Assembly: GCF_013201075.1 (NCBI RefSeq)
Contig: NZ_CP053708.1
Coordinates: 2,547,501-2,611,500, forward strand
From: Lichenicola cladoniae
GTDB lineage: Bacteria; Pseudomonadota; Alphaproteobacteria; Acetobacterales; Acetobacteraceae
Length of the DNA: 64,000 bases
Direction: 5' to 3'
Shown here: in pieces, positions 44,141 through 53,319 of the stretch
Layout of the letters: each line of letters starts with the position of its first letter
Position numbering within the stretch: position 1 is the first letter of the stretch
The notes under the pieces: generated by a model
Told to the model about the DNA's origin: nothing
The model's input: the letters and a program-made list of their open reading frames with translations, nothing else
Database searches by the model: none
Translations under genes and position numbers: made by a program

Positions 44141-45754
44141 TCAGTTGCGTGAGCCGGGAGCAGACAACTCCGTGACCAGGCGGAACGCCGCCTCGATATC
44201 GTCGAGCTGGTAATGCGGCTGCAGATGGATCACGCAACCGAACGTTCCGGGACGATCGGGCTGCTCGCGGACCGTGATGCGGCTCGCCACCAATGGATGC
44301 CGGGCACGACTTTCAGGCCCGGCCCGCATGCTGCCATTGGTATATTCCGAGAGCCATTTCTGCAGCCGGCGTTCGATCTCGTCGGCGGTCAGCAACGAGC
44401 CGACCATTTCGCGACCCATGACCTTAAGATAGTGCGCGAACCGCGATACGCACAGCACCGAGTTGATCTGCGCCGAGATGCGCGCATTGGCCCCGGCGGC
44501 CACGGCGTCCCGAACGCCGCCTTCCTGCAGCGTCGGCACATGCATGCTGCGCACCGACGCGAAAACCGCCTCGTTGCCGTGCGGCAGCCGATTGAGCGGG
44601 ATCAGGCCTGCATCGATCAGCAGCCGCTCCTGCCCGTCGGTCAGCACGAGATCCAGCGACTGGCGGCACCAGCCGCGCTCGTGGTCGGTATCGAACGGCT
44701 CGACCACCAGGTCCGGTACCAGGCCGCCGCCGATCCGGTCGGGATCGATGCCGCGGATGTCGGCCGGCCACTGGAATTGGGTCTGCGCCCGTACCACCAC
44801 GGAGGCGAACGCATAGCAGCCTACCGACCAGACCCGCTCACGTGCACTCGGCGCGAACTCGGCGTACCGAAAGCCCTCCTGCCGCGAGGGGTCCGCGGTC
44901 CAGGGAGGCCGCGCGAGCACGCGCGGCATGGTGATGCACAGGAAGCGCGAATCTTCCCGCGTCGAGAGGGTCCGCCAGCGCGCGTGATCGTCGTCGCGCA
45001 ACGAAGTCGATGGATCGAACGACAGGGCAAGATCCTCGAACCGATCGACGCCGAGCAGTTCCGGCGCGGCGGCGACCACGACTGGGGCAAAGGCTGCCGC
45101 AGCGACCGCGCCGAGCGATGCGAGTGCGGCGATATCGTCGAGCGATGGCAGGTCTTGCACCCGCCGGCTCGGGGGACGGTGGCGCATCTCGTGATCGACG
45201 ACGAGCAGGCCGAACGGCTCGCCGCCGGCGCGACCGATTTCGCTTTCGTAGATCAGCCGGAACAGGGCGCTCTGGTCGAACTCCAGTGCACGATCGAGAT
45301 CGCGGCAGATCTCACGCCAGGTCACGGACAGGACGCGTACGCGTACCGATGCCGACGCATCAAGCCCGTCAACCAGCCAGGCGAGGCCGCGCCAGGACCC
45401 CTCGAAACGCTGGAAGCGCGGATCATGCAGGATTGCGTCAAGCTGGTCGCCGATCAAGCGGTCGATGAGTGCTATGTCGCGGTCGATGAGACCACGCAGG
45501 CGATCGTCCAGAGAAATTGCGTTGACCGGGCCGGCACCAAGCAGCGCGGGTCCGAACCACTCGATCAGGCCGTCGAGGCCGCTACGCAGAAAATGTCCCA
45601 GGAGATTGGCGACCCGCACGGTATCCGGCCCGGTGAAACCGCCCTCGAGGACGGTCTCACGCAGGCCGGCCTTGCCGCCATCAAGCCTGGAACCGGCTTG
45701 AATGTGTCCCAGAACGATTCCTAACGGGTCACGCTTTTTCCGGAATACGGGCAA
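44141..45754 (-). CDS. Second TssC-family sheath protein (TssC2/ImpD-like)
   Basis: 537-residue paralogue of the sheath large subunit. It shares with TssC1 the blocks FEGSWRGLAWLVDG, LEFDQSALFRLIYESEIG, GGEPFGLLVVDHE, SREDSRF-type and RFAHYLKVMGREMVGS. It differs in the N-terminal 75 residues and lacks the compact C-terminus of TssC1. The likely ATG at 45754 lies inside the end of tssC1, overlapping by 26 bases. Two TssC-like proteins are known in other alphaproteobacterial imp-type loci. Whether it enters the sheath or has a separate role is not clear. Confidence 0.88.
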   Translation of the reverse strand: MPVFRKKRDPLGIVLGHIQAGSRLDGGKAGLRETVLEGGFTGPDTVRVANLLGHFLRSGLDGLIEWFGPALLGAGPVNAISLDDRLRGLIDRDIALIDRLIGDQLDAILHDPRFQRFEGSWRGLAWLVDGLDASASVRVRVLSVTWREICRDLDRALEFDQSALFRLIYESEIGRAGGEPFGLLVVDHEMRHRPPSRRVQDLPSLDDIAALASLGAVAAAAFAPVVVAAAPELLGVDRFEDLALSFDPSTSLRDDDHARWRTLSTREDSRFLCITMPRVLARPPWTADPSRQEGFRYAEFAPSARERVWSVGCYAFASVVVRAQTQFQWPADIRGIDPDRIGGGLVPDLVVEPFDTDHERGWCRQSLDLVLTDGQERLLIDAGLIPLNRLPHGNEAVFASVRSMHVPTLQEGGVRDAVAAGANARISAQINSVLCVSRFAHYLKVMGREMVGSLLTADEIERRLQKWLSEYTNGSMRAGPESRARHPLVASRITVREQPDRPGTFGCVIHLQPHYQLDDIEAAFRLVTELSAPGSRN

Positions 45755-47216
45755 CCATGCGCAGGCTGGTGGTCAGCTCTTCCATCTGCAGCCACGGCCG
45801 CATGTATGCGATCGCATTGTACGCACCCGGGCGGCCGGGGATCTCCCGCACCTCTACGCGTGCTTCACGCAGCGGATATTTTGCCTTGCTGTCGGGACCG
45901 GCGTTCTCGTTGGTGTTGACGTAGTTCTTGATCCAGCGGTTCAGCCAGATCTCGCAATCCTCGGCCTCCATGAACGAGCCGATCTTGTCGCGCGCCATCA
46001 CCTTCAGGTAATGCGCAAACCGGCTGGTCGCCATGATGTAGGGCAGGCGTGCCGAGATGCGGGCGTTGGCGGTCGCGTCCGGGCGGTCGTACTCCTTGGC
46101 CTTCTGCGCCGTCTGAGCACCGAAGAAGACCGCGAAATCGTGGTTCTTGTAGTGGCACAGGGGCAGGAAGCCGAGGTTGGACAGCTCGTACTCGCGGCGG
46201 TCGGTGATGCCGATTTCCGTCGGGCACTTCGCGTCCAAATCGCCGTCGTCGGACTGGAAGATATGGGTGGGCAGGTTGTCCACCTTGCCGCCGCCTTCGG
46301 CACCGCGGATCGCGGTGCAGAACCCGTGCTTGGAGAACGCATCGGTCAGGCGCGTGCCCATCACGTAGGCGGCGTTCATCCAGCAATACTGGTCGTGATC
46401 CATGCTGAGCGCCTTGCCCGCGACATCGAGCGGCGCTTCTTCGTAGTCGAACTCGTCGATCGGCTTGGTCAGCGCGCCGTACGGCAGTCGTGCCACGACG
46501 CGCGGCATAACCAGGGAAACGAAGCGACTATCCTCGCTGTCGCGGAAGCCGCGCCACTTCTGATATTCGACCGTATCGAAGATCTTGGCGAGATCGCGTG
46601 GCTTGGACAATTCGGTCCAGCTGTCGAAGCCGAACATGTTGGCGCCGGCAGCCGAGATGAACGGTGCGAACGCGGCAGCGCTGACGTTGGAAATCAGCCG
46701 CAGCGTCTCGATATCGTCCGGGTGGTTGCCCCATTCGTAGTCGCCGATCAGCGCGCCATATGGCTCGCCGCCGGGCGTGCCGAATTCGTTCTCGTAGATC
46801 TTGCGGAACAGCAGGCTCTGGTCGAATTCGACAACGCGGGTCAGGTCGCGGTTGAGGTCGCGCTTCGACGCGTTCAGCAACCGGATCTTGAGCATCGTGC
46901 CGGTTTCGCTGTTCATCACGAAGTAATGCAGGCCGCGCCAGCTTCCCTCGAGCTTCAGAAACCGCGGATCGTGGATGATCTCGTTCAGCTGGTCGGACAG
47001 CTTCTTGTCGATCTCGGCGATCGCCCGCTCGATGGTGCGATTGAGGTTGCGATCGAACTTGATGGTGCCGGCCTCGGCCTGCTCGACCAGTGCCCGAACC
47101 AGGTCCTGCGCCCGATCGGGCTCGGTTTGGCGGGTGGCCGACACGACCTGCTGCAGGAGGTCGTTGGTCTCAACGGCTTTTGAAGCGCCGGTGTTGGGTG
47201 TTGTGGTTTGCGACAT
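45729..47216 (-). CDS. tssC: T6SS contractile sheath large subunit TssC
   Basis: 495-residue sheath subunit that assembles with TssB into the contractile tube. Recognised by LEGSWRGLHYFVMNSETG, VVEFDQSLLFRKIYENEFGTPGGEPYG (identified at about 165-190), GDYEWGNHPDD, FAPFISAAGANMF, RFAHYLKVMARDKIGSF and the C-terminal ELTTSLRMVARIP. ATG at 47216 follows the tssB stop by three bases. Confidence 0.96.
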   Translation of the reverse strand: MSQTTTPNTGASKAVETNDLLQQVVSATRQTEPDRAQDLVRALVEQAEAGTIKFDRNLNRTIERAIAEIDKKLSDQLNEIIHDPRFLKLEGSWRGLHYFVMNSETGTMLKIRLLNASKRDLNRDLTRVVEFDQSLLFRKIYENEFGTPGGEPYGALIGDYEWGNHPDDIETLRLISNVSAAAFAPFISAAGANMFGFDSWTELSKPRDLAKIFDTVEYQKWRGFRDSEDSRFVSLVMPRVVARLPYGALTKPIDEFDYEEAPLDVAGKALSMDHDQYCWMNAAYVMGTRLTDAFSKHGFCTAIRGAEGGGKVDNLPTHIFQSDDGDLDAKCPTEIGITDRREYELSNLGFLPLCHYKNHDFAVFFGAQTAQKAKEYDRPDATANARISARLPYIMATSRFAHYLKVMARDKIGSFMEAEDCEIWLNRWIKNYVNTNENAGPDSKAKYPLREARVEVREIPGRPGAYNAIAYMRPWLQMEELTTSLRMVARIPEKA

Positions 47217-47219
47217 CGA

Positions 47220-47726
47220 TCAGGCTCCGGCCTTCGGACCGAGCTGGCTGGTAACCTGCTTCAGGTCGTCACCATCCTTGAGGATTTTTTCAAGCAACGC
47301 CTCGAGCTCCTCGGAACGATCGGCCTTGCTCATCAGGTCGCGCAGCTTGTTGCGTGTTTCGAGCAGCGCACGGAGCGGAGCCACCTGATCCAGCACGCGA
47401 CCCGGCTCGAAATCCTCGATCGAGTTGAATTTGAGAGACACCGCAATTTCGGTACCGTCATCGGTCAGCTTGTTCGGGACGATGAGATTGAGGCCCGGAG
47501 TCAGCCGGGTCATGACCTCGTCGAAATTGTCACGATCGACCTGGATGAACTTTCGCTCCGCCAGCGGACGCAGTGGCTGGGTCGGATCGCCGGAGAAATC
47601 GCCCAGCACTCCCACGACGAACGGCAGTTCGCGAATGACTTCTGCGCCCTCGGTCTCGACTTCATAGGTGATATGGACGCGCGGACGGCGCACCCGGCTC
47701 AGCTTCTCGTGAATACTTGCGCTCAT
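47220..47726 (-). CDS. tssB: T6SS contractile sheath small subunit TssB
   Basis: 168-residue sheath subunit with the family opening [47 protein letters not shown] and the terminal coiled region [20 protein letters not shown] lies five bases before the ATG at 47726, which settles the start; the frame is open nine codons further upstream. It heads a tightly packed gene string, while tssA lies 305 bases upstream. Confidence 0.95.
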   Translation of the reverse strand: MSASIHEKLSRVRRPRVHITYEVETEGAEVIRELPFVVGVLGDFSGDPTQPLRPLAERKFIQVDRDNFDEVMTRLTPGLNLIVPNKLTDDGTEIAVSLKFNSIEDFEPGRVLDQVAPLRALLETRNKLRDLMSKADRSEELEALLEKILKDGDDLKQVTSQLGPKAGA

Positions 47727-48031
47727 CGAAGCCTCTCCTTGCTGCCATCGCACCTGGCCGCAACCGTGACATCACGATCCTCGACATGATCAGGAAACAC
47801 GATCAAACGCCTTCGGCATCTGTCTTGCAATAAACGCAGCCTCCGGCATGTCGATCCGGACGACCAAGATGCCTCACCGTATGCGCCGCTCTGGGGAACG
47901 GTCAATCCTCGGTATAACCTCGCAGAGCTCACATTGGGGCAAGCCGGTCGCCGGACACCTCCCGGGAGGCTCGCACACACAGGCTGCACCATTGGGATGG
48001 CGGCGCGCACCATGTGATAATTGGATGACAA
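47727..48031. other. Gap between tssA and tssB, possible internal promoter
   Basis: A 305-base non-coding gap inside an otherwise overlapping gene string. It contains a perfect 12-bp palindrome, CCTCCCGGGAGG, at 47958-47969. Stretches such as TTGACC with ATACGG 17 bases later are visible on the minus strand but match sigma-70 promoters poorly. It may hold a second promoter for the tssB onward operon. Confidence 0.4.
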
Positions 48032-49150
48032 TCAACCGGAAATTGGACGGATACCGAGTTGCGATAGAATAATCGCGCGCGCCTCCGGATCCGGAACGAC
48101 TTCGCCGAGAAGCTCGGGCCAGGTGAGGCGTCCACGCCGCACGGCCTCCTCGAGGGTGTAGGCCAGGGGCGAATGCGGCTCGTGGGTGCGAAAGAATTCT
48201 GCGACGTCGAGCAGCGTCGCCAGCATGCTTTCCCGTGTCGGCCGCTTCGGTGCGTGCGGAACCGGAGTGCCCTGGTCCGCCGTCATGTCGCCCGGCTCCG
48301 CGAGCGCTTCCGCGATGGGCGACTCTATCTCGTCGGGCTGGGCAAGACGGTCGGGCACATATCGCTCGGCGATGCGGATGATCTTCTCGATGACGCCGGC
48401 CACGCGACTGCAGGGCGGCGCTTCCGTCCCTGCCACAGCGGCCAGGGCCTCCACCAGATCCTGCCACGCAAGCAACGCCACCTGTGCCTCGCGGCCGATC
48501 ACGCCCAGTTGCGCAGCACCGATCGTCCGGGCTGCGTCCTCGAGCTCGCGGAACGGCAGGACCCCGGTGGCAAGTTTCTGTTTCTTTTTAGCGGCTTCGC
48601 CGATGCCCTCGACCTCCTCGCCCCGCTCGAAACGCCACAATGTCACCGCACTCTGGTCGGTGTGCGTGAACAGCACGAGCTTGCGGAGCGGCTGCATCAG
48701 GGTGCCATCACTGCCGACGCCGTTCAGGCCGGCGAGCGGCGTGGTCCGGCCCTCGATCCCATCCTCGTCGGGCAGCGGATACAGCCCGTGCGCCCAGTAT
48801 TCGCGAACCAGCCCGGCAATCAGCATGGCGCCCTCGGTCAGGCCGGCGAGGCCGTGCTGCCGCACCAGCGCTTCCGCGAGCCATGCCGCAACCTCGATAT
48901 CCTTTCCGTTCGATGACAGAATGGAGAGCGCATGATCGCGCACGGCATTCCAGCTCGGCGGTATTCCGCTATCGGCCGCGTCGTGATCGCTCGAGCGCTC
49001 GATCTGCCGCGCATCGGCACGTGCGTCACGCAGCCGGAAATAGGGAGATTGCGGCGATACGTCGGAGCGAGGATCGGACCCGGCTGGCTGTTCGCCGGGA
49101 AACGGGGCCAGCAAGGTTGCGAGATCGGTGGAAGCTGGCGTCAAGTTCAT
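48032..49150 (-). CDS. tssA: T6SS cap/baseplate protein TssA
   Basis: 372-residue cytoplasmic protein with the ImpA N-terminal domain (LLAPFPGEQPAGSDPRSD, SWNAVRDHALSILS, DIEVAAWLAEALVR, YWAHGLYPLPDEDGIEGR identified at about 118-135). TssA binds baseplate and sheath tip during tube growth. The C-terminal part (SMLATLLDVAEFFRTHEPHSP, DPEARAIILSQLGI) belongs to the shorter TssA group. ATG at 49150 fits the family start. The long open frame upstream is antisense overlap with tssH. Confidence 0.93.
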   Translation of the reverse strand: MNLTPASTDLATLLAPFPGEQPAGSDPRSDVSPQSPYFRLRDARADARQIERSSDHDAADSGIPPSWNAVRDHALSILSSNGKDIEVAAWLAEALVRQHGLAGLTEGAMLIAGLVREYWAHGLYPLPDEDGIEGRTTPLAGLNGVGSDGTLMQPLRKLVLFTHTDQSAVTLWRFERGEEVEGIGEAAKKKQKLATGVLPFRELEDAARTIGAAQLGVIGREAQVALLAWQDLVEALAAVAGTEAPPCSRVAGVIEKIIRIAERYVPDRLAQPDEIESPIAEALAEPGDMTADQGTPVPHAPKRPTRESMLATLLDVAEFFRTHEPHSPLAYTLEEAVRRGRLTWPELLGEVVPDPEARAIILSQLGIRPISG

Positions 49151-49243
49151 ATGGTCCCGGATACGGAACTTGAGGCTGTTCCTGGTGACAGACGTTGATA
49201 CTCTATTCAGCAGTGCCGTTGCTGGACAGATGCGCCCCGAAAA

Positions 49244-49271
49244 ACTAACGTCTCGAAGCATGACGTTTAGT
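49244..49271. promoter_or_regulatory. Imperfect inverted repeat in the tssA/tssH divergent promoter
   Basis: ACTAACGTC (49244-49252) and GACGTTTAGT (49262-49271) are reverse complements apart from one extra base. They sit between the divergent tssA and tssH starts in a locally AT-rich patch. This is a reasonable place for an operator controlling both T6SS arms. Function is inferred from symmetry and position. Confidence 0.4.
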
Positions 49272-49308
49272 ATGCGCCGCCGCAAGGCCGTGCAATTCAG
49301 GGATCTGC

Positions 49309-51969
49309 ATGGCCGCAATCGACCTGTCGCTGCTCGTCGCACGACTGAATGGCACGTGCCGCAGGGCGCTTGAAGCAGCCGCGGGACTGACGCTGTCCCG
49401 CACGCACTACAATGTCGAGATCGAGCACTGGCTGCTGCAACTGGTAGGAACCGCCGGCACGGATATTCCGGTGCTGTTGCGTCACGTTGATATCGACGAA
49501 GGCCGGCTGACTGCGGATCTGCAGTCGACGCTGGACGGGATGAAGACCGGCAACGGACGTGCCCCGGCGCTGGCGCCGGAAATCGTGTCGCTGATGAAAC
49601 AAGCCTGGTTACTGGCCTCGGTCGAGCGCAATGCGGCCTCGATCCGCTCGGCGGACCTGCTGATGGCGCTGCTGGCCGACGAAGCGCTGTCACAGGGTCT
49701 GCGCAGGACCCTGCCTCGGCTGTTCCGGATCGAGACTGCGGTGGACCGTGCGGCGCTGCCCCGGATCCTCCGTGACAGCAGCGAGACCGCGGGGGATGCA
49801 CCGCTCGGTGAGGCTGCGGCCGCGCCTCCGGGCGACGTGGCTGCCGGCGCCGCACGCGCTGCATCGCCCGCACTCGCGCAGTTCACCATCGACCTCACTG
49901 CGCAGGCCAGGGAGGGCCGGATCGACCCGATCCTCGGTCGTGACGCCGAGATCCGCCAGCTGGTCGATATCCTGACCCGGCGGCGCCAGAACAACCCGAT
50001 CCTGGTCGGCGAGGCCGGCGTCGGCAAGACGGCGGTGGTCGAGGGACTGGCGCTGCGGATCGCCCAGGCCGATATCCCGCCCGCCCTGGCCGATGTCAGC
50101 ATACTCACCCTCGATCTGGGGCTGCTGCAGGCCGGAGCCGGGGTGAAGGGCGAGTTCGAGAACCGGCTGAAGGCGGTCATCCGCGAGGTACAGGCGAGCC
50201 CGTCGCCGGTGATCCTGTTCATCGACGAGGCGCATACGTTGATCGGCGCCGGCGGCAGTGCCGGATCGGGCGACGCCGCCAATTTGCTGAAGCCGGCGCT
50301 GGCGCGGGGCGAATTGCGGGTGATCGCAGCCACCACCTGGGCCGAATACAAGAAATATTTCGAGAAGGATGCCGCCCTCACCCGGCGATTCCAGCCGGTG
50401 ACCATAGCCGAACCCGACGAGCCGACCGCAATCGCGATGATTCGCGGCCTGGTGGCGACGCTGGAGGCGCATCACGGCATCCCGATCCTGGACGAAGCCG
50501 TGGACGCCGCCGTGCGGCTGTCGGCGCGCTATATCCCGAGCCGGCAGTTGCCGGACAAGGCGGTCAGCCTGCTCGATACCGCCTGCGCGCGGGTGGCGAT
50601 GAGCCAGTCCGCCTCCCCGCCTGCGGTCGAGAACGCCGAGCGGCGGCTCGGTCTGATTGATACCGAGCGGAATGGACTGCACCGCGAGGCTGCACTCGGT
50701 ACGCGTCACGACGATCGCCTGGCGGCGCTGGATGCCGAGCACCAGGCGGTGTCCTTGGATCATGCGGCGCTGACCAGCCGGTGGCAGGCGGAACGGGAGG
50801 TTGTGGCCTCCCTGCACGCCCTGAGGGCCCTGATGCTGGAGCCGGCGGTTGCCCGGGACGGCGCGCCTTCGATGGACCTGGACGCGGTGCGCGCCGACTA
50901 TGGCGAGCAGCGTGCCCGTCTGCAGGCGCTGCAGGGCGAGCAGCCTCTGGTGTTCCCGGTGGTTGATGCGCAGGCGGTGGCCGAGATCGTCGCCGCCTGG
51001 ACCGGCATCCCGACGGGCCGCATGCAGTCCGACGAGATCCGCACGATCCTCGACCTCGATGCGGCGATGGGCCGACGCATCGTCGGACAGGATCATGCGC
51101 TGCAGGCGGTGGCCCAGGCGATCCGGACGTCGCGGGCCGGACTTACCGATCCGCGCAAGCCGATCGGTGTATTTCTGATGGTGGGCACGTCCGGCACCGG
51201 CAAGACCGAGACGGCGCTGGCGCTGGCAGAGCTGCTGTATGGCGGCGAGCAGAACCTGACGGTGATCAACATGTCCGAGTTCAAGGAGGAGCATAAGGTC
51301 AGCCTCCTGATGGGCAGCCCGCCAGGCTATGTCGGCTACGGCGAAGGCGGCGTGCTGACCGAGGCGGTTCGCCGGCGGCCCTATTCGGTCATCCTGCTGG
51401 ACGAGATGGAGAAAGCCCATCCGGGCGTGCAGGACGTGTTCTACCAGGTATTCGACAAAGGCCAGATGAAGGACGGCGAAGGCCGCGACATCGACTTCAA
51501 GAACACCGTCATCATCATGACGTCGAATGCGGGCAGCGACGTGCTGGCGCAGCTGTATGCGGATCCGGAAACCGCACCGGAGTCGTCGGCGCTCGCCGGC
51601 CTTCTGCATGAACCTTTGCTTAAAGTGTTCAAGCCGGCTTTCCTCGGGCGGACGAAATTAATACCGTATGTTCCGTTGAACGATGAAACGCTGCGCAGGA
51701 TCGCAGTTCTACAGCTCGAGCGTGTCCGGAAACGGTTCCGAGATCGTTTCGGTGCGGACCTGTTGTTCGATGGCGCGATTGTCGATCTGCTTGCGGCACG
51801 GTGTGCCGAAAGCAGCGCCGGGGCGCGGGCGATAGAGGGCATTCTGTCCGATACATTGCTTCCCGATCTGGCAACTGCCGTCCTGACACGGATGGTGGAC
51901 AATATCGCAGTCGAGAAGATACTCGTCGAAGTGGACAATGCGGGCTCGTTTCGCTACTCGCTGACATAA
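49309..51969 (+). CDS. tssH: T6SS AAA+ ATPase TssH (ClpV)
   Basis: 886-residue unfoldase that recycles contracted sheath. It has an N-terminal Clp_N domain (about 1-160), first AAA+ domain with Walker A GEAGVGKT (234-241) and LFIDEAHTLIGAGG, a middle coiled-coil region (about 430-540), and second AAA+ domain with Walker A GTSGTGKT (626-633) and LLDEMEKAHP. GYVGYGEGG in the second domain is the pore-loop region. An AGGGA site precedes the ATG. It is transcribed divergently from tssA and followed at 22 bases by hcp. Confidence 0.96.
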   Translation: MAAIDLSLLVARLNGTCRRALEAAAGLTLSRTHYNVEIEHWLLQLVGTAGTDIPVLLRHVDIDEGRLTADLQSTLDGMKTGNGRAPALAPEIVSLMKQAWLLASVERNAASIRSADLLMALLADEALSQGLRRTLPRLFRIETAVDRAALPRILRDSSETAGDAPLGEAAAAPPGDVAAGAARAASPALAQFTIDLTAQAREGRIDPILGRDAEIRQLVDILTRRRQNNPILVGEAGVGKTAVVEGLALRIAQADIPPALADVSILTLDLGLLQAGAGVKGEFENRLKAVIREVQASPSPVILFIDEAHTLIGAGGSAGSGDAANLLKPALARGELRVIAATTWAEYKKYFEKDAALTRRFQPVTIAEPDEPTAIAMIRGLVATLEAHHGIPILDEAVDAAVRLSARYIPSRQLPDKAVSLLDTACARVAMSQSASPPAVENAERRLGLIDTERNGLHREAALGTRHDDRLAALDAEHQAVSLDHAALTSRWQAEREVVASLHALRALMLEPAVARDGAPSMDLDAVRADYGEQRARLQALQGEQPLVFPVVDAQAVAEIVAAWTGIPTGRMQSDEIRTILDLDAAMGRRIVGQDHALQAVAQAIRTSRAGLTDPRKPIGVFLMVGTSGTGKTETALALAELLYGGEQNLTVINMSEFKEEHKVSLLMGSPPGYVGYGEGGVLTEAVRRRPYSVILLDEMEKAHPGVQDVFYQVFDKGQMKDGEGRDIDFKNTVIIMTSNAGSDVLAQLYADPETAPESSALAGLLHEPLLKVFKPAFLGRTKLIPYVPLNDETLRRIAVLQLERVRKRFRDRFGADLLFDGAIVDLLAARCAESSAGARAIEGILSDTLLPDLATAVLTRMVDNIAVEKILVEVDNAGSFRYSLT

Positions 51970-51991
51970 GGCCCGCGAGAGAGGAGAACAC

Positions 51992-52468
51992 ATGGCAATC
52001 TATATGAAATTCCCCGGTTGTGACGGAGACGTTACAGAAACGTCGCATCCGAGCTGGATCGAGTTGCACGGCTTCCAGTGGGGCGTCGGTCGCGGCATTT
52101 CGAGCGTCGTCGGTTCGTCGTCCGAGCGTGAGTCGTCCGCGCCGTCGATCAGCGAAGTCACCGTCACCAAGGAAAACGACATCGCCACCGGCAAGCTGAT
52201 GCAGGAGGCGCTTTCCGGTCACGGCAAGGAGGTGCAGCTCGATTTCACCCGCACCTACAAGGATCAGCAGGAAATCTACCTGACGCTGACCCTGACCAAC
52301 ACCATCATCAGCGGCTATTCGCATTCCTCCAGCGGCGATCGTCCGATGGAGAGCCTGTCTCTCAACTTCACCCAGGTCGAGTTCAAGACCAAGCAGATGA
52401 AGCCGGACGGAACGCAGGGCGATCCGGACACCGTGACCTACAACCTGGCGACCGCGAAAACCTCCTAA
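51992..52468 (+). CDS. hcp: T6SS inner-tube protein TssD (Hcp)
   Basis: 158-residue tube subunit, both secreted and structural. It is recognised by IYMKFPG at the start, ESSAPSISEVTVTKENDIATGKLM in the middle and LNFTQVEFKT near the end. A strong GAGAGGAG site precedes the ATG. Last gene of the tssH-hcp arm; a hairpin follows at once. Confidence 0.96.
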   Translation: MAIYMKFPGCDGDVTETSHPSWIELHGFQWGVGRGISSVVGSSSERESSAPSISEVTVTKENDIATGKLMQEALSGHGKEVQLDFTRTYKDQQEIYLTLTLTNTIISGYSHSSSGDRPMESLSLNFTQVEFKTKQMKPDGTQGDPDTVTYNLATAKTS

Positions 52469-52489
52469 GACCTCTATTCCTGATCGATG

Positions 52490-52531
52490 CTGCGCCCTCC
52501 GCAAGGATGGGCGCGGTTGAGATCGGTTTTT
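52490..52531 (+). terminator. Possible terminator after hcp
   Basis: GCGCCC (52492-52497) and GGGCGC (52509-52514), extendable by a T-G and a C-G pair, form a stem with an 11-base loop 24 bases after the hcp stop. A T-run occurs only about 12 bases beyond the stem, so it is not a textbook intrinsic terminator. Confidence 0.4.
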
Positions 52532-53319
52532 CGCCGGCGTGTTCCGTGCGGCTAGACGCGATGCGCGTGGTCGAGTGTGAGCCTCGCTTTCATGTGCGGG
52601 CAGTCGGTCACCATGACTCAACTGCTCGCGCGCGAGACTGAGCGGGATGAAGCTACGGACCGGATCGCATTTTGGTTTCGTGGCCGGTGGCGGATGCGGG
52701 TCCGCAAGGCATCCTGGCAAAACCGGACGGTGCGTTAACGGCTACTCCATTCCGTGGAGTGCATCCATCGGCAACGCGACGATGACGCTATGGCTGTTTT
52801 GGGGTTGCGCCAGCCTCAACCGGAGATCGTGGACATCTGCATCTCAGCTCGCGCGGGACGCGTTCACCCATTGCGACGCGCTCTCCGCATGCCTATCCGG
52901 CAGCACTGCAGGTACTGACCGAAAACGGTCTGCGAGGCCGTAGAGCATAGCGACGGCGGAAACCACAGGCTCGGCATTCGCCTTTCGATGCCGATCGAGC
53001 CATGGAAAGCAGCCATTCGGCCCGCCGTCCCCGAGAGGGTCGAATAAGCGCCGCTGTGCGGGTCGCCGAAAGCGGTCCTGGATCAAGTATCGGCTCGGCA
53101 TCGCCCGTGACGCCAAGCGGTCCCTGCCCCGGTGACGGCCGGCAGGAGTCCGGCGAGCGGGGCCTCCGGACCGTCAGGGTTCCGTAGAGGCCGTTTTCGT
53201 GATAGGATGTAACGACATCTTAAACCGCCAGTGCGTCGATATCCTGGATCGAACCGATCCGGAAGCCCGTCATTTGCGGTTTCGCGCCCCTCTGGGCCGA
53301 ATCAGGAGACGGCAAGCAC
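52532..53319. other. Gene-poor stretch between hcp and CarD
   Basis: Almost 800 bases without a convincing gene on either strand. Short frames are open but have no recognisable product or ribosome site. A short inverted repeat GATGT-AACG-ACATC lies at 53206-53219, and AGGAG at 53304-53308 serves the CarD start. It may be decayed accessory DNA at the T6SS edge. Confidence 0.5.
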
